Below, in pieces: positions 14,853 to 22,068 of a stretch of 64,000 nucleotides of DNA. A model generated the notes under the pieces. It made no database searches, was not told where the DNA came from, and was given only the letters and a program-made list of their open reading frames with translations. Each line of letters starts with the position of its first letter. The stretch's first letter is position 1. The position numbers and the translations under genes were made by a program. The DNA comes from Anaerobiospirillum thomasii (lineage in GTDB: Bacteria > Pseudomonadota > Gammaproteobacteria > Enterobacterales > Succinivibrionaceae). The stretch is from assembly GCF_900445255.1 (NCBI RefSeq), contig NZ_UAPU01000005.1:1-64000 (forward strand), in the 5' to 3' direction.

Positions 14853-17096
14853 ATGTCAAAAGCAGTAGAGCAAGAGCTCAAACTTCAGATACAACTTCTT
14901 CAAAAAGAGCTTGAAAAAACCAAGCAGAAAAATAAAGAGCAGGAGTTGCAGATCCAGCAGATGAATCAGGAATACCACATACTGAAAAATGACATTCCTA
15001 GATACCTAATGATTAACAGAGCCTCTGTCCACGCTCTTGTCAAGCAACTTGCTGTTGTTGCTCCTGCACATGTGTACGACAGAATCTGTGGTGTCAGCGA
15101 TAACTCTGAGCTTTTAATTGAGCTTTTCCAAATCTTATGTGAGCTGGTGACAAGCAATGCAGAATTAAAAGAATTTTTATTTGCACATAAGTTCTTTGCT
15201 GTTCCTAAAATCAAACCAACTGCCTCCAGCTCTGCATCAGGAGATGATGTAAAAGCAAATGTGGCCTCTACAGGAGATATGCATGCCAATGCTGCCGATG
15301 GAGATGAGTATTCTGATTCATTACCTGCAAAAGAGCAGATACATGAGCAGGTTGAGTCTGAAAAGGCTAAAGGTCTTGCTATATCTAAAAAGATTATGGA
15401 TACCAAAAACTCTATCGTTAATGGTATTAATAGATTTAATAAGCTTGTTAATAGCAATAATGAGCTTGCCTCTGCCATGTCCAGGGAGCATAAGACACCT
15501 TGCCCACCTGCAAGGAGTGGTAAGAGCAATGGCAAACAAAAGAGCAAAGCCAGCAACCTAAATACAGTTGAAGACAAGAGCGCAAAATCTGTTGAGGAGA
15601 TTTTAAAAGATCGTATCTGTCCTAACTGTGGCTCGACCAATATTGAGGTTATCAATAAAGACGCCTCAGAGATTTTAGACAGTCTGGCCGCCACTGGTTT
15701 TGTAGATAAGAATAATGGTGTGTATAAGATAGTAACCCCTGTGGTGAAAGCTGAATGCAAGACCTGTGGCTTTATTGATACCATATACACAGGAGCACTG
15801 CCTTTGCTACCAGGTCGCTCTATTAGCATGAATGTAATAACTCTCATGGCCCTTATGATGTCTATGGGTTTTGCTGTCAACAGCTTTAAAAAGGCCTTTG
15901 TCAAAGGTATGCAGCTTGGAAACAGTACTTTATACTCCAGCCTTATTACATTCTCATATCTGCTCATTCCGCTTGAAAAGGCTATTACACAGGAGCTGTG
16001 CAAGTGTAATACTCTGCAATTTGATGAGACCAAGTTTACCCATGTTATAAAAGGTAAAGGCGCTACCACTGAATATGTGCCTATAGCCTGCAGCTCTCTA
16101 CCTGATGCTCCACTTATTCTTTTTGGTCCGTCAGGTTCACGCTCTAAAACAAAGGATTTTATACAGCAGTTCATAGGTTGTGACTCTGCATTATCCGGCA
16201 TTACTACAGATGCATTTGCCACATATGGTACATTTGCTCAGGATAACAATATCAGACATCAGTCCTGTCTTGGTCATCTTATGACCAAGATAAGACGCAG
16301 TATTGAGCTTTATTACAACACTGCTGCATGTAAAGCTATTGATATTGACAGTGTCTTTGAAAATATAGAAAAGAATGGCTATGACCTGCAGGATGAAAAC
16401 CAGGCTATGCTGGTACTGCACATTATTTATGGCAAACTCAAACAGGTGTTTGATGTAGAAAAATGTGCCTACAATGAATATATACAGACTAAAGATCAGG
16501 GCTCTGATTATTCCTCTATAAGACAGCGCTACCGTAATGCATACAGTAAAGAGCTGATGCAGGATGTGAATACACTCTTTACCAGTCTTGCCACAGTCTA
16601 TGCAGTAAAGAAAAAGAAACGCTATGAAAAGGCTCAGCGTATCAGCAATGTTTCTACACCTGTGGTGTATTTTATGAACAATGCCCAGGAGTTTAATGCT
16701 TTTATCGAGCATGGCATGCTTGATACTACAAGCATGGAGGCTGAGCATTGTGCTAAATCTGTAGCAGCAGCCCGTAATGCCAAACTCTTTATTCATTCCC
16801 ATGACAGTGGTGTTGCTATCAGCAGAATACTCAGTTGTGTGCATACTATAAACCGCTGTGGTATATCTGATCCAATAAAATTTCTGCAGAATGTGGCATC
16901 TTATGTCATGATTCAGGGAGTTACTAAAGCTCGTGTAGCTGCATTTAATGCCAGAGAGCTTAAATCGAACCCGAAAAGCAATAGAGATGACTACAACAAA
17001 CCTGAGCTCTATGCTGATATTGAGTTGCCAGCGCATCTGATACCGTGGCTGAGCCCTGAATGTGCAGCGCGCACATTTGAGCTTAAGACAGAATAG
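14853..17096 (+). CDS. IS66-family transposase (TnpC), long form
   Basis: 747 aa, longer than the usual 500-550. The N-terminus is a coiled coil (LQLLQKELEKTKQKNKEQEL-like), followed by a low-complexity spacer. A zinc ribbon comes next (CPNCGSTNIEV ... CKTCGF) and then the IS66 DDE domain: first Asp in LQFDETKFTHV, second in GITTDAFATYGTF, and Glu in TTSMEAEHCAKSVAAARN. An AAGT-type start with AAAGGGA upstream supports this ATG. It should catalyse transposition with the TnpA/TnpB helpers encoded on the opposite strand. Confidence 0.88.
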   Translation: MSKAVEQELKLQIQLLQKELEKTKQKNKEQELQIQQMNQEYHILKNDIPRYLMINRASVHALVKQLAVVAPAHVYDRICGVSDNSELLIELFQILCELVTSNAELKEFLFAHKFFAVPKIKPTASSSASGDDVKANVASTGDMHANAADGDEYSDSLPAKEQIHEQVESEKAKGLAISKKIMDTKNSIVNGINRFNKLVNSNNELASAMSREHKTPCPPARSGKSNGKQKSKASNLNTVEDKSAKSVEEILKDRICPNCGSTNIEVINKDASEILDSLAATGFVDKNNGVYKIVTPVVKAECKTCGFIDTIYTGALPLLPGRSISMNVITLMALMMSMGFAVNSFKKAFVKGMQLGNSTLYSSLITFSYLLIPLEKAITQELCKCNTLQFDETKFTHVIKGKGATTEYVPIACSSLPDAPLILFGPSGSRSKTKDFIQQFIGCDSALSGITTDAFATYGTFAQDNNIRHQSCLGHLMTKIRRSIELYYNTAACKAIDIDSVFENIEKNGYDLQDENQAMLVLHIIYGKLKQVFDVEKCAYNEYIQTKDQGSDYSSIRQRYRNAYSKELMQDVNTLFTSLATVYAVKKKKRYEKAQRISNVSTPVVYFMNNAQEFNAFIEHGMLDTTSMEAEHCAKSVAAARNAKLFIHSHDSGVAISRILSCVHTINRCGISDPIKFLQNVASYVMIQGVTKARVAAFNARELKSNPKSNRDDYNKPELYADIELPAHLIPWLSPECAARTFELKTE

Positions 17097-17113
17097 AGCA
17101 TAGGCAGCTGTTG

Positions 17114-17452
17114 CTACCTCGAGGTAGTAACAGCACCAACACCTCGATTAAAGAGACAGGCCAGCTCCTCTCGGCTTAGAGTGAATACTGCTTTGCCATT
17201 TTCTATTCTGACCATAGGATATTTGGCCCTGTCCTCATCGAGTGCTGCCTCAAGCATCATCATCTGCCCCTGTCTGTAGTGCAGAGCTCTAAGGGCATTG
17301 CCATGTCTGTTGCGAAATATGACATAGCAGTCTTTATCCCTTATATTGATGCCAAGCAGAGCTGATGAATATGAGCTTAAAGATCTCATCCTCATACGCC
17401 AGTCTACAGGCGCAGAGCAATAATATATTTCCCCAGTTTCAAAAAATCTCAT
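17114..17452 (-). CDS. IS66 accessory protein TnpB
   Basis: 112 aa, typical TnpB (IS66 Orf2) length and sequence: VDWRMRMRSLSS, then DCYVIFRNRHGNALRALHY and GQMMMLEAAL. It is needed with TnpC for IS66 movement. Its ATG overlaps the stop of the upstream gene (ATGA). It faces the transposase gene, which is unusual for IS66. Confidence 0.85.
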   Translation of the reverse strand: MRFFETGEIYYCSAPVDWRMRMRSLSSYSSALLGINIRDKDCYVIFRNRHGNALRALHYRQGQMMMLEAALDEDRAKYPMVRIENGKAVFTLSREELACLFNRGVGAVTTSR

Positions 17453-18069
17453 TTCAGTAACCCTCCGGTGCGCATCATAGTTACCACGTCACAAAAAAGT
17501 GAGGCTCCATCTTTATTTTTAATCCTAAAATCAAAAGATCCTATGCTTATCTCAAGAGATGCATCTGCTGTACTCTTATTAGTGCCTAGAGGGGCAGATT
17601 TAGAATCGCAGCATGCAATATAGCCATCCGATCCTGAACTCTCAGATGTAGCTGTAGTAATAACTGGCAGCCTGTTTTTTGGTTTCTTTATCATGTAGCT
17701 GTTAAAGTCTGAGTTATCTATAACAGTTACAGCCTGCGCCTTATTAATCTCATCCATATCTACTCCAAGATAAATACTAATGTACTCTTTTATAGCCTGC
17801 TCAAACTCTACAGGTCCTAGCAGACCTGCATACACAGCATCAGTTGTTTTAATAATGAACTCCTCATGCCTGTAATAGAGTTTATCCATCCAGGTTGGAG
17901 CCTTACCTACAGTGAAGAGCTTTTGATCTCTTAGATAGTTATAGAAACGGACTCTGACTATACGTTGCTTATTTCTCATGCATGAGACGCAGTACTCTAT
18001 AAAGCGATGAAGAATAAAATATAGACAGTCTGGTCTTTTGCTGGTAGAACATCTGGTTTTAATTGTCAT
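17449..18069 (-). CDS. IS66 TnpA-position protein
   Basis: I start at the ATG at 18069 with a GAGGG site; an upstream in-frame ATG at 18174 would add 35 residues. The product (MTIKTRCSTSKRPDCLYFIL...) has a helical, basic N-terminal half and a Ser-rich end. It is coupled to tnpB by an ATGA overlap, the arrangement of tnpA-tnpB in IS66, but I do not see the usual TnpA helix-turn-helix clearly. Confidence 0.6.
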   Translation of the reverse strand: MTIKTRCSTSKRPDCLYFILHRFIEYCVSCMRNKQRIVRVRFYNYLRDQKLFTVGKAPTWMDKLYYRHEEFIIKTTDAVYAGLLGPVEFEQAIKEYISIYLGVDMDEINKAQAVTVIDNSDFNSYMIKKPKNRLPVITTATSESSGSDGYIACCDSKSAPLGTNKSTADASLEISIGSFDFRIKNKDGASLFCDVVTMMRTGGLLK

Positions 18070-18306
18070 AAGTAACCCTCGCTTAATTATGTGCTTATAG
18101 TCTGCACCAATCAGCTTGGGTATTAAATAGAAGTTATAGGAAGGGAAAAGATCCTGAGTGGTGCACAGGATCAAAGCAAGATAAAAATTTGTTTATAGGG
18201 TAGAGACGATGTCTATATTAGATGGGGCGTAAGACTGGCTGTATATATTGCTTGTTTATACTGTTTGGCTATTACTGTTGAAAGATGGATCAAGATATTT
18301 ATATAA

Positions 18307-18350
18307 AATTAAACCCCTAGTTGAGCTGTAACTCCTAGGGGTTTCTATTA
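18307..18350. terminator. Cassette-boundary hairpin, CCCCTAG/CTAGGGG type, copy 2
   Basis: AAACCCCTAG and CCTAGGGGTTT around a loop starting TTGAGC. It closes the gene that IS66 split and opens the next cassette. Poly-A before and TTTC after allow use on both strands. Confidence 0.75.
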
Positions 18351-18374
18351 GGCTAATAGAGGATATTATATTGC

Positions 18375-18563
18375 ATGTTTGATAATTTATCAATATCAAT
18401 TAAAGGGTTAAAAGGGTTTATGAAAATGCTACTGTTTACTGAAAAGATAACAGCAAGAGCGTGGATCTTTTTTATTGTGTTATGTCTTTGTATTGTTGGC
18501 TTAACCACGTCCTTTATGCTTTGGCTTACTTCGGATTTAATTATATCTTTGGTAAAAAATTAA
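18375..18563 (+). CDS. Small membrane cassette protein, 62 aa
   Basis: Frame MFDNLSISIKGLKGFMKMLL followed by an aromatic-rich helix (about 29-52) and a second hydrophobic stretch. The N-terminal IK-x-x-K-x-x-M-x-LLF pattern resembles the genes at 12146 and 47208. The leader GAGGATATTATATTGC-ATG is the shared form. Function unknown. Confidence 0.6.
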   Translation: MFDNLSISIKGLKGFMKMLLFTEKITARAWIFFIVLCLCIVGLTTSFMLWLTSDLIISLVKN

Positions 18564-18598
18564 ACCCCTAGTTGGATTGGCGTCCCTAGGGGTTTTTA
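18558..18598. terminator. Cassette-boundary hairpin, CCCCTAG/CTAGGGG type, copy 3
   Basis: AAACCCCTAG and CCTAGGGGTTTTT around TTGGATTGG; begins at the preceding stop codon. A-run upstream, T-run downstream. Confidence 0.78.
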
Positions 18599-18622
18599 CA
18601 TGTGATATAGGAGACATTTTAA

Positions 18623-18805
18623 TTGGAATTTGATGTTTCTGCAAGTGAATTGATAACATCAATAGCTTGCCTAATTTTGGTGATACTTAAGAATATGAAA
18701 GGTTTGGCTGAAAAAATAACACAATTATCACTAGCAGGCATAGCAGTAATATTATTTTTTTATTGTTTATTGTTGCTAATAGAAAAGATAATTCGCATTT
18801 TTTAA
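18623..18805 (+). CDS. Small membrane cassette protein, 60 aa, TTG start
   Basis: TTG start behind TAGGAGA. Frame begins (M)EFDVSASELITSIACLILV, then a second helix near 38-54 and a basic end. Two predicted helices. It lies in the same cassette row; no family recognised. Confidence 0.5.
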   Translation: MEFDVSASELITSIACLILVILKNMKGLAEKITQLSLAGIAVILFFYCLLLLIEKIIRIF

Positions 18806-18828
18806 TAAAGCAATTAAAGGAGATATTT

Positions 18829-18945
18829 ATGCTCTTTGAAAAGTCGCCATTATTTCAAAAAATACTAATGTGTGCCCTTATTTCAGTGATATTTGGTTTT
18901 AGTGCGATTTTGTTTTCAATAGCCTATTCTTTGGCGTTTAGATAG
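18829..18945 (+). CDS. Small membrane cassette protein, 38 aa
   Basis: Frame MLFEKSPLFQKILMCALISV and on, single helix, with AAAGGAGA seven bases upstream. In-frame codons upstream read HFLIKQLKEIFMLF, echoing the DIKQF...MLF pattern of its relatives, so a longer form may exist. Confidence 0.55.
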   Translation: MLFEKSPLFQKILMCALISVIFGFSAILFSIAYSLAFR

Positions 18946-18956
18946 TTGGATGCTCT

Positions 18957-19445
18957 ATGCTTGGCTTTATTGTTTCAAACAGCAAATTCATAGCCGTGGC
19001 TCTTTTAGCTGTGGGCGCCTATTTTATGGGCTACAGCGTGGCATCGGATAAATATAAGCTTGAAATAAAAGAGCTTGAAATTAAACTTTTAAAAGAGACC
19101 ATAGCACAGCAGGATAAAGCAATAGAGACCACCAAGGCTGTGACCTTTGGCATTAACGAGATACAGACCAATGCGCAAAAAGATATTGATGACATTAACA
19201 GCTCTTATGAGCATGTGCTTGACAGCGTGCTCAACGACAACGACAGTGCCAGCAAGCAAGTGCAGCTGCCCGACCCTGCCACCACTGCCGATAGAGCTTC
19301 AGGCTCCTGCACCTGTCCACCACCTAGAAAGAACACACAAAGCCTTAAGGAGCTTGTAGGTATTGGCAGAGACTGCGATCTGATATCGGAAAAATATAAT
19401 AGACTTCTAAAGATATACACAGAGGCGCAGAAGGCTGGCATGTAG
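18957..19445 (+). CDS. Rz-like inner-membrane spanin subunit
   Basis: 162 aa. One N-terminal transmembrane anchor (about 8-28, FIAVALLAVGAYFMGYSVA) is followed by a long periplasmic coiled coil (KYKLEIKELEIKLLKETIAQ) and a C-terminal CDLISEKYNRLLKIY. This is the i-spanin pattern. A second gene is embedded in another frame, as in lambda Rz/Rz1. Spanins fuse inner and outer membranes in the last step of lysis. It is separated from the endolysin by accessory genes. Confidence 0.82.
   Translation: MLGFIVSNSKFIAVALLAVGAYFMGYSVASDKYKLEIKELEIKLLKETIAQQDKAIETTKAVTFGINEIQTNAQKDIDDINSSYEHVLDSVLNDNDSASKQVQLPDPATTADRASGSCTCPPPRKNTQSLKELVGIGRDCDLISEKYNRLLKIYTEAQKAGM
19171..19359 (+). CDS. Rz1-like outer-membrane spanin lipoprotein
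   Basis: 62 aa, wholly inside the Rz gene in the +1 frame. I start at the ATG at 19171. It has a basic start (MRKKILMTLTALMSM), a lipobox LTAC at about residues 17-20, and a short Pro-rich mature part (CPTLPPLPIELQAPAP). Lipoprotein plus proline richness plus nesting is diagnostic of Rz1. Confidence 0.85.
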   Translation: MRKKILMTLTALMSMCLTACSTTTTVPASKCSCPTLPPLPIELQAPAPVHHLERTHKALRSL

Positions 19446-19480
19446 GCTATAATTACTACATCATGTCAGAGGGCTTAAAC

Positions 19481-20032
19481 ATGTCAGAGAAAAGAGCAGA
19501 GACAAATAAACTTATTGATCGCGGTGTTGAGTTTTGGAAGTTTTATTCTCAGTCCATGTATCCTTATCAGGCTAATACGACAAAAACATATTTATGGCTG
19601 AGTGTTACTATAATTACTGCCCTTGTAGCTGTTTATGTTGAATTTCTAAAAGATCCGCAGATAGCAGAGCTGTATTTATATATGCAGGGGCTCATTTACA
19701 GCTTGTATTTAATATCATGCTTCAGCTCTGTTATTTCTTTGACCTTAGGGGTTTTATGTCTGTCATCGTTATGGATAGGCAAGGCTCATGTTGGGCCTTA
19801 TGGTGTTGGAAAAACATCATGGATGTTGGACTATCTTGATGAGGGTGTTGATTCAGAGAGTTATCTAACTAATTTAAGAAAATTTGCTGAATGGGTAGAC
19901 TATTCAATTATGTCATTTTCATATGTTATACAAAGAAGGGCGGGTTATTTAAGGGCACAGAGTATCTGCACCCTTATATCCATTTTTACAGGTATTGCCT
20001 GCGTGTTTTTATATTTCATTCAAGGGGTGTAA
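19481..20032 (+). CDS. Membrane protein of unknown function, 183 aa
   Basis: I choose the second ATGTCAGAG (19481), which has GAGGG seven bases upstream, over the first at 19463. Hydrophobic segments lie near 35-55, 68-95 and 160-180. Between them is a loop with GPYGVGKTS that matches a P-loop by pattern, though nothing else suggests an ATPase. It follows the spanin genes. No family recognised. Confidence 0.55.
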   Translation: MSEKRAETNKLIDRGVEFWKFYSQSMYPYQANTTKTYLWLSVTIITALVAVYVEFLKDPQIAELYLYMQGLIYSLYLISCFSSVISLTLGVLCLSSLWIGKAHVGPYGVGKTSWMLDYLDEGVDSESYLTNLRKFAEWVDYSIMSFSYVIQRRAGYLRAQSICTLISIFTGIACVFLYFIQGV

Positions 20033-20092
20033 ATGATGCTATGGTTTGTAGTTTTATTTTTGCTGATTATATACCCCATTCTTGACGATTAA
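20033..20092 (+). CDS. Tiny membrane peptide, 19 aa
   Basis: Frame MMLWFVVLFLLIIYPILDD starting right after the preceding stop (TAAATG). All hydrophobic with an acidic tail. Coupled translation is plausible; it may also be spurious. Confidence 0.3.
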   Translation: MMLWFVVLFLLIIYPILDD

Positions 20093-20150
20093 AATAAAAA
20101 TAATTTAATAAAAAACATTAAAAAAGCTTTACAAAGTATTTAATATTTAT

Positions 20151-20188
20151 TATAATAGTCTCATGAAGTTAAGGGATGGGCTCTTAAC
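20151..20188 (+). promoter_or_regulatory. hicA2 promoter and HicB operator
   Basis: TATAAT at 20151-20156, eleven bases, then the palindrome GTTAAG-N9-CTTAAC at 20168-20188. It matches the hicA1 and hicA3 upstream regions in sequence and spacing. Confidence 0.75.
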
Positions 20189-20204
20189 ACTAACATGGAG
20201 ACTT

Positions 20205-20384
20205 ATGAAACTTTCAGAATTCTTAAAACTCATCAAAAAGCATGGTGCAGAATTTGACCATCACGGAAAAAGGCACGATGTTTGGAGATTGGGAGATAAG
20301 GAAACAGAAGTTCCAAGGCATAGCAAAGAGTTAAAAAATGGAACAGTTAACAAGATGCTAAAAGACCTTGGAATAAAAAAATAA
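20205..20384 (+). CDS. hicA: HicA mRNA interferase toxin, module 2
   Basis: 59 aa from the ATG at 20205, with GGAG upstream. An upstream in-frame ATG at 20163 would lie inside the operator and is unlikely. HicA fold: KLSEFLKLIKKHGAEF, then KRHDVWRLGDKETEVPRHSK with the His and a closing NGTVNKMLKDLG helix. Target and mode as for module 1. Confidence 0.9.
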   Translation: MKLSEFLKLIKKHGAEFDHHGKRHDVWRLGDKETEVPRHSKELKNGTVNKMLKDLGIKK

Positions 20385-20388
20385 AAAC

Positions 20389-20412
20389 AAGCCCTCGCAA
20401 GGGGGCTTTTCT
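20389..20412 (+). terminator. Hairpin between hicA2 and hicB2
   Basis: AAGCCC-tcgcaagg-GGGCTT followed by TTCT. It starts five bases after the hicA2 stop, in the middle of the TA operon. Confidence 0.7.
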
Positions 20413-20433
20413 GAAAGTTTAAAGTATACAGCT

Positions 20434-20865
20434 ATGAATATCAATGATTATTTAATATACGGTTTTAAATTTGAGCAGGAAGATCTTGGTTTCTCTGTGT
20501 TGCCTGGCGAGGAATTGCACTACGGAGCAACCCAAGGTGATTCTTATGATGAGGCATATGATATGGCTCAGTGGTTTGTAAGGGATGTGGCTGACTCTAG
20601 GTTTAGAGATATGGACTTTATGCCAAAAGCCTTACCTCTTACTGAAGGCATGGTTGCTGTGAATATTGGCGTGGATAGTGCTCTTAAAATTATGTTGCGC
20701 AATGTTATGGTAGAGACCAGAACCAAGCAGGTAAAACTTGCCAAATTGATGAATATCAAACCTCAGGCAGTAACCAACATTTTGACCTTTGACAAGGGCA
20801 CTAAAATAGAGACCTTATATCATGCCTTTGCTGTGATGGGGAAACCTTTGCAAATAGGGTGTTAA
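20434..20865 (+). CDS. hicB: HicB antitoxin with C-terminal HTH, module 2
   Basis: 143 aa. Starts MNINDYLIYGFKFEQEDLG; HicB-type beta sheet at the N-terminus; QGDSYDEAYDMAQWFV helix; helix-turn-helix near 95-135 (VKLAKLMNIKPQAVTNIL). Paralogous to hicB1 and hicB3, including the shared MLRN segment before the HTH and the ending KPLQIGC. Confidence 0.9.
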   Translation: MNINDYLIYGFKFEQEDLGFSVLPGEELHYGATQGDSYDEAYDMAQWFVRDVADSRFRDMDFMPKALPLTEGMVAVNIGVDSALKIMLRNVMVETRTKQVKLAKLMNIKPQAVTNILTFDKGTKIETLYHAFAVMGKPLQIGC

Positions 20866-20904
20866 TTATATATAAAAATATTTGCAATAATACATAAAAT
20901 TATG

Positions 20905-20941
20905 TATAATAAACCCATAAGTTAAGGGATAGGCTCTTAAC
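20905..20941 (+). promoter_or_regulatory. hicA3 promoter and HicB operator
   Basis: TATAAT at 20905-20910, ten bases, then GTTAAG-N9-CTTAAC at 20921-20941. Third copy of the hicA upstream element. Confidence 0.75.
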
Positions 20942-20958
20942 AAGAATATGAGGTTTGA

Positions 20959-21132
20959 GTGAATGCTTTAAAATTAAAGAAACTTATAAAACAGAACGGT
21001 GCTACGTTCTATCAACAAGGTGCAAACCATGAGCTGTGGTTATCAAAAAGTGGAAAAATAATTCCAATTCCTAGGCACCGAGAGATAAACGAAAACACCG
21101 CGAAGGGAATTATAAAACAGTCCCTGCTATAA
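20959..21132 (+). CDS. hicA: HicA mRNA interferase toxin, module 3
   Basis: 57 aa from a GTG start. Core QGANHELWLSKSGK with the catalytic His in ANHELW, then PIPRHREINENTAKGIIKQS. It lies 93 bp after hicB2, so modules 2 and 3 are in tandem. Confidence 0.88.
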   Translation: MNALKLKKLIKQNGATFYQQGANHELWLSKSGKIIPIPRHREINENTAKGIIKQSLL

Positions 21133-21135
21133 GTT

Positions 21136-21159
21136 AAGCCCCTAAATATGGGGCTTTTA
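21136..21159 (+). terminator. Hairpin between hicA3 and hicB3
   Basis: AAGCCCC-taaatat-GGGGCTT followed by TTAA. Third TA module with a hairpin in the same place. Confidence 0.65.
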
Positions 21160-21177
21160 AAGCACACAAATAAAAAT

Positions 21178-21630
21178 ATGGATATATCGGATTACTTAAC
21201 ATACCCTGCAATAATCAAAGAAAATGACGGCATCTTTTTAGTTGAAATTAAAAATGATGGCTCATGTTCTAAATGCTTTGATACTTTTTATACCGAGGGA
21301 GTAAGCCTAGAAAACGCAATTGCAATGGCTCAAGACTGCATTTTAACAATGGTAGATGGGCTTATCAAAGAGCGCGAGATGGTGCCAGGTGGGAAGGTTG
21401 ATCTACAGAATAAAACACACCTAATTACACTGAAATATCATCAGGCAATAAAAATAATGTTACGTAATCTGATGATTCAGGAGCGATATAGGCCTGTAGA
21501 TATTTGTAAAAAATTAAATATATCATCTCAGAAGTTAAATCAGATATTAGATCTTTATAAAAGTACCAATATAGACGATTTGGCTATGTGTTTTGACTGC
21601 ATAAATAAGCCTCTAAAAATAGGGTGTTAG
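21178..21630 (+). CDS. hicB: HicB antitoxin with C-terminal HTH, module 3
   Basis: 150 aa from the ATG at 21178 (MDISDYLTYPAIIKENDG), which lines up with the starts of hicB1 and hicB2. An upstream in-frame start at 21148 would begin inside the hairpin. HTH near 105-140 (VDICKKLNISSQKLNQIL); ends KPLKIGC like hicB2. Confidence 0.88.
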   Translation: MDISDYLTYPAIIKENDGIFLVEIKNDGSCSKCFDTFYTEGVSLENAIAMAQDCILTMVDGLIKEREMVPGGKVDLQNKTHLITLKYHQAIKIMLRNLMIQERYRPVDICKKLNISSQKLNQILDLYKSTNIDDLAMCFDCINKPLKIGC

Positions 21631-21631
21631 A

Positions 21632-22027
21632 ATGAAAAGAGATTGGATACTAATCAAGGAAATGCTGTTGGCATTAGAAGAAGATCGGTTTTCAGAGTAT
21701 TTAAACACTATAGAGCTTCCTAATTCAGTGGCCATGAACTGCAAGACAAAGGAAGCCTTGGAAAGAGCTAAATATATTCAGGCTAAAAATATACGGGAAC
21801 ATATAGATCTTCTTAAAGAAAGCCACATAATTGTAGATGTAAAAACCGATACAGAAAATATAAATTTTGGATTACGTCTGACAATGGAAGGGCATGACTT
21901 GCTTGACTCTATCAGAGATAAAGCCATATGGAACAAAGTTGTGTCCATGGCTCAAGAGGCTGGCGTGGCGCTGTCGTGGGAAGTCATAAAGGCGGCCATA
22001 CCTAAGGCAATCCAATCAATTCTATAA
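21632..22027 (+). CDS. DUF2513-like protein, 131 aa
   Basis: Starts MKRDWILIKEMLLALEEDRF and continues with AKNIREHIDLLKESHIIVD and LTMEGHDLLDSIRDKAIWN, the pattern I associate with DUF2513. It is a common small gene beside TA or regulatory genes in prophages, with an unknown role. It begins one base after the hicB3 stop, so it is probably co-transcribed. Confidence 0.7.
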   Translation: MKRDWILIKEMLLALEEDRFSEYLNTIELPNSVAMNCKTKEALERAKYIQAKNIREHIDLLKESHIIVDVKTDTENINFGLRLTMEGHDLLDSIRDKAIWNKVVSMAQEAGVALSWEVIKAAIPKAIQSIL

Positions 22028-22042
22028 GTCTCCATAGCACAG

Positions 22043-22068
22043 AGCCCTCAAATGAGGGCTTTTATTTT
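22043..22068 (+). terminator. Terminator after the DUF2513-like gene
   Basis: AGCCCTCA-aa-TGAGGGCT followed by TTTATTTT. Confidence 0.85.

Larger units (their letters stand above)
14342..18207. mobile_element. IS66-family insertion element with 8-bp target duplication
   Basis: Inverted ends GTCTCTACCCTATAAACAAA match on both sides, and the flanks are the direct repeat GATGTCTA (14334-14341 and 18208-18215). It carries an IS66-type transposase on the plus strand and TnpB-like and TnpA-like genes on the minus strand. IS66 elements normally make 8-bp duplications, which agrees. The perfect duplication suggests recent insertion. Confidence 0.93.
14283..18306 (+). pseudogene. Small membrane cassette gene split by IS66
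   Basis: Bases 14283-14341 and 18216-18306 are the two halves. Joining them across one copy of the 8-bp target duplication restores an uninterrupted 49-codon frame, MFNRHEIFLKLYEAFMQDVY continuing IRWGVRLAVYIACLYCLAIT and ending in a basic tail. This is another member of the small membrane cassette group, with the shared TTATATCAC-ATG leader. The restored gene would be flanked by two near-identical hairpins. Confidence 0.85.

Noticed and set aside
14966-16222. 418-codon open frame on the minus strand across the IS66 transposase
   Set aside because: It runs antisense to a clearly recognised DDE transposase, lacks known motifs and has Leu/Ser-rich composition typical of a shadow frame.
16191-17036. 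281-codon minus-strand frame over the same gene
   Set aside because: Antisense shadow of tnpC with no recognisable protein features.
19811-19837. P-loop-like GPYGVGKTS in the 183-aa membrane protein
   Set aside because: It matches the pattern but lies between membrane helices, with no Walker B or nucleotide-binding fold around it.
20163-20204. Longer hicA2 product starting at 20163
   Set aside because: The extra codons are the operator palindrome shared with hicA1 and hicA3; the ATG at 20205 has a good ribosome site.
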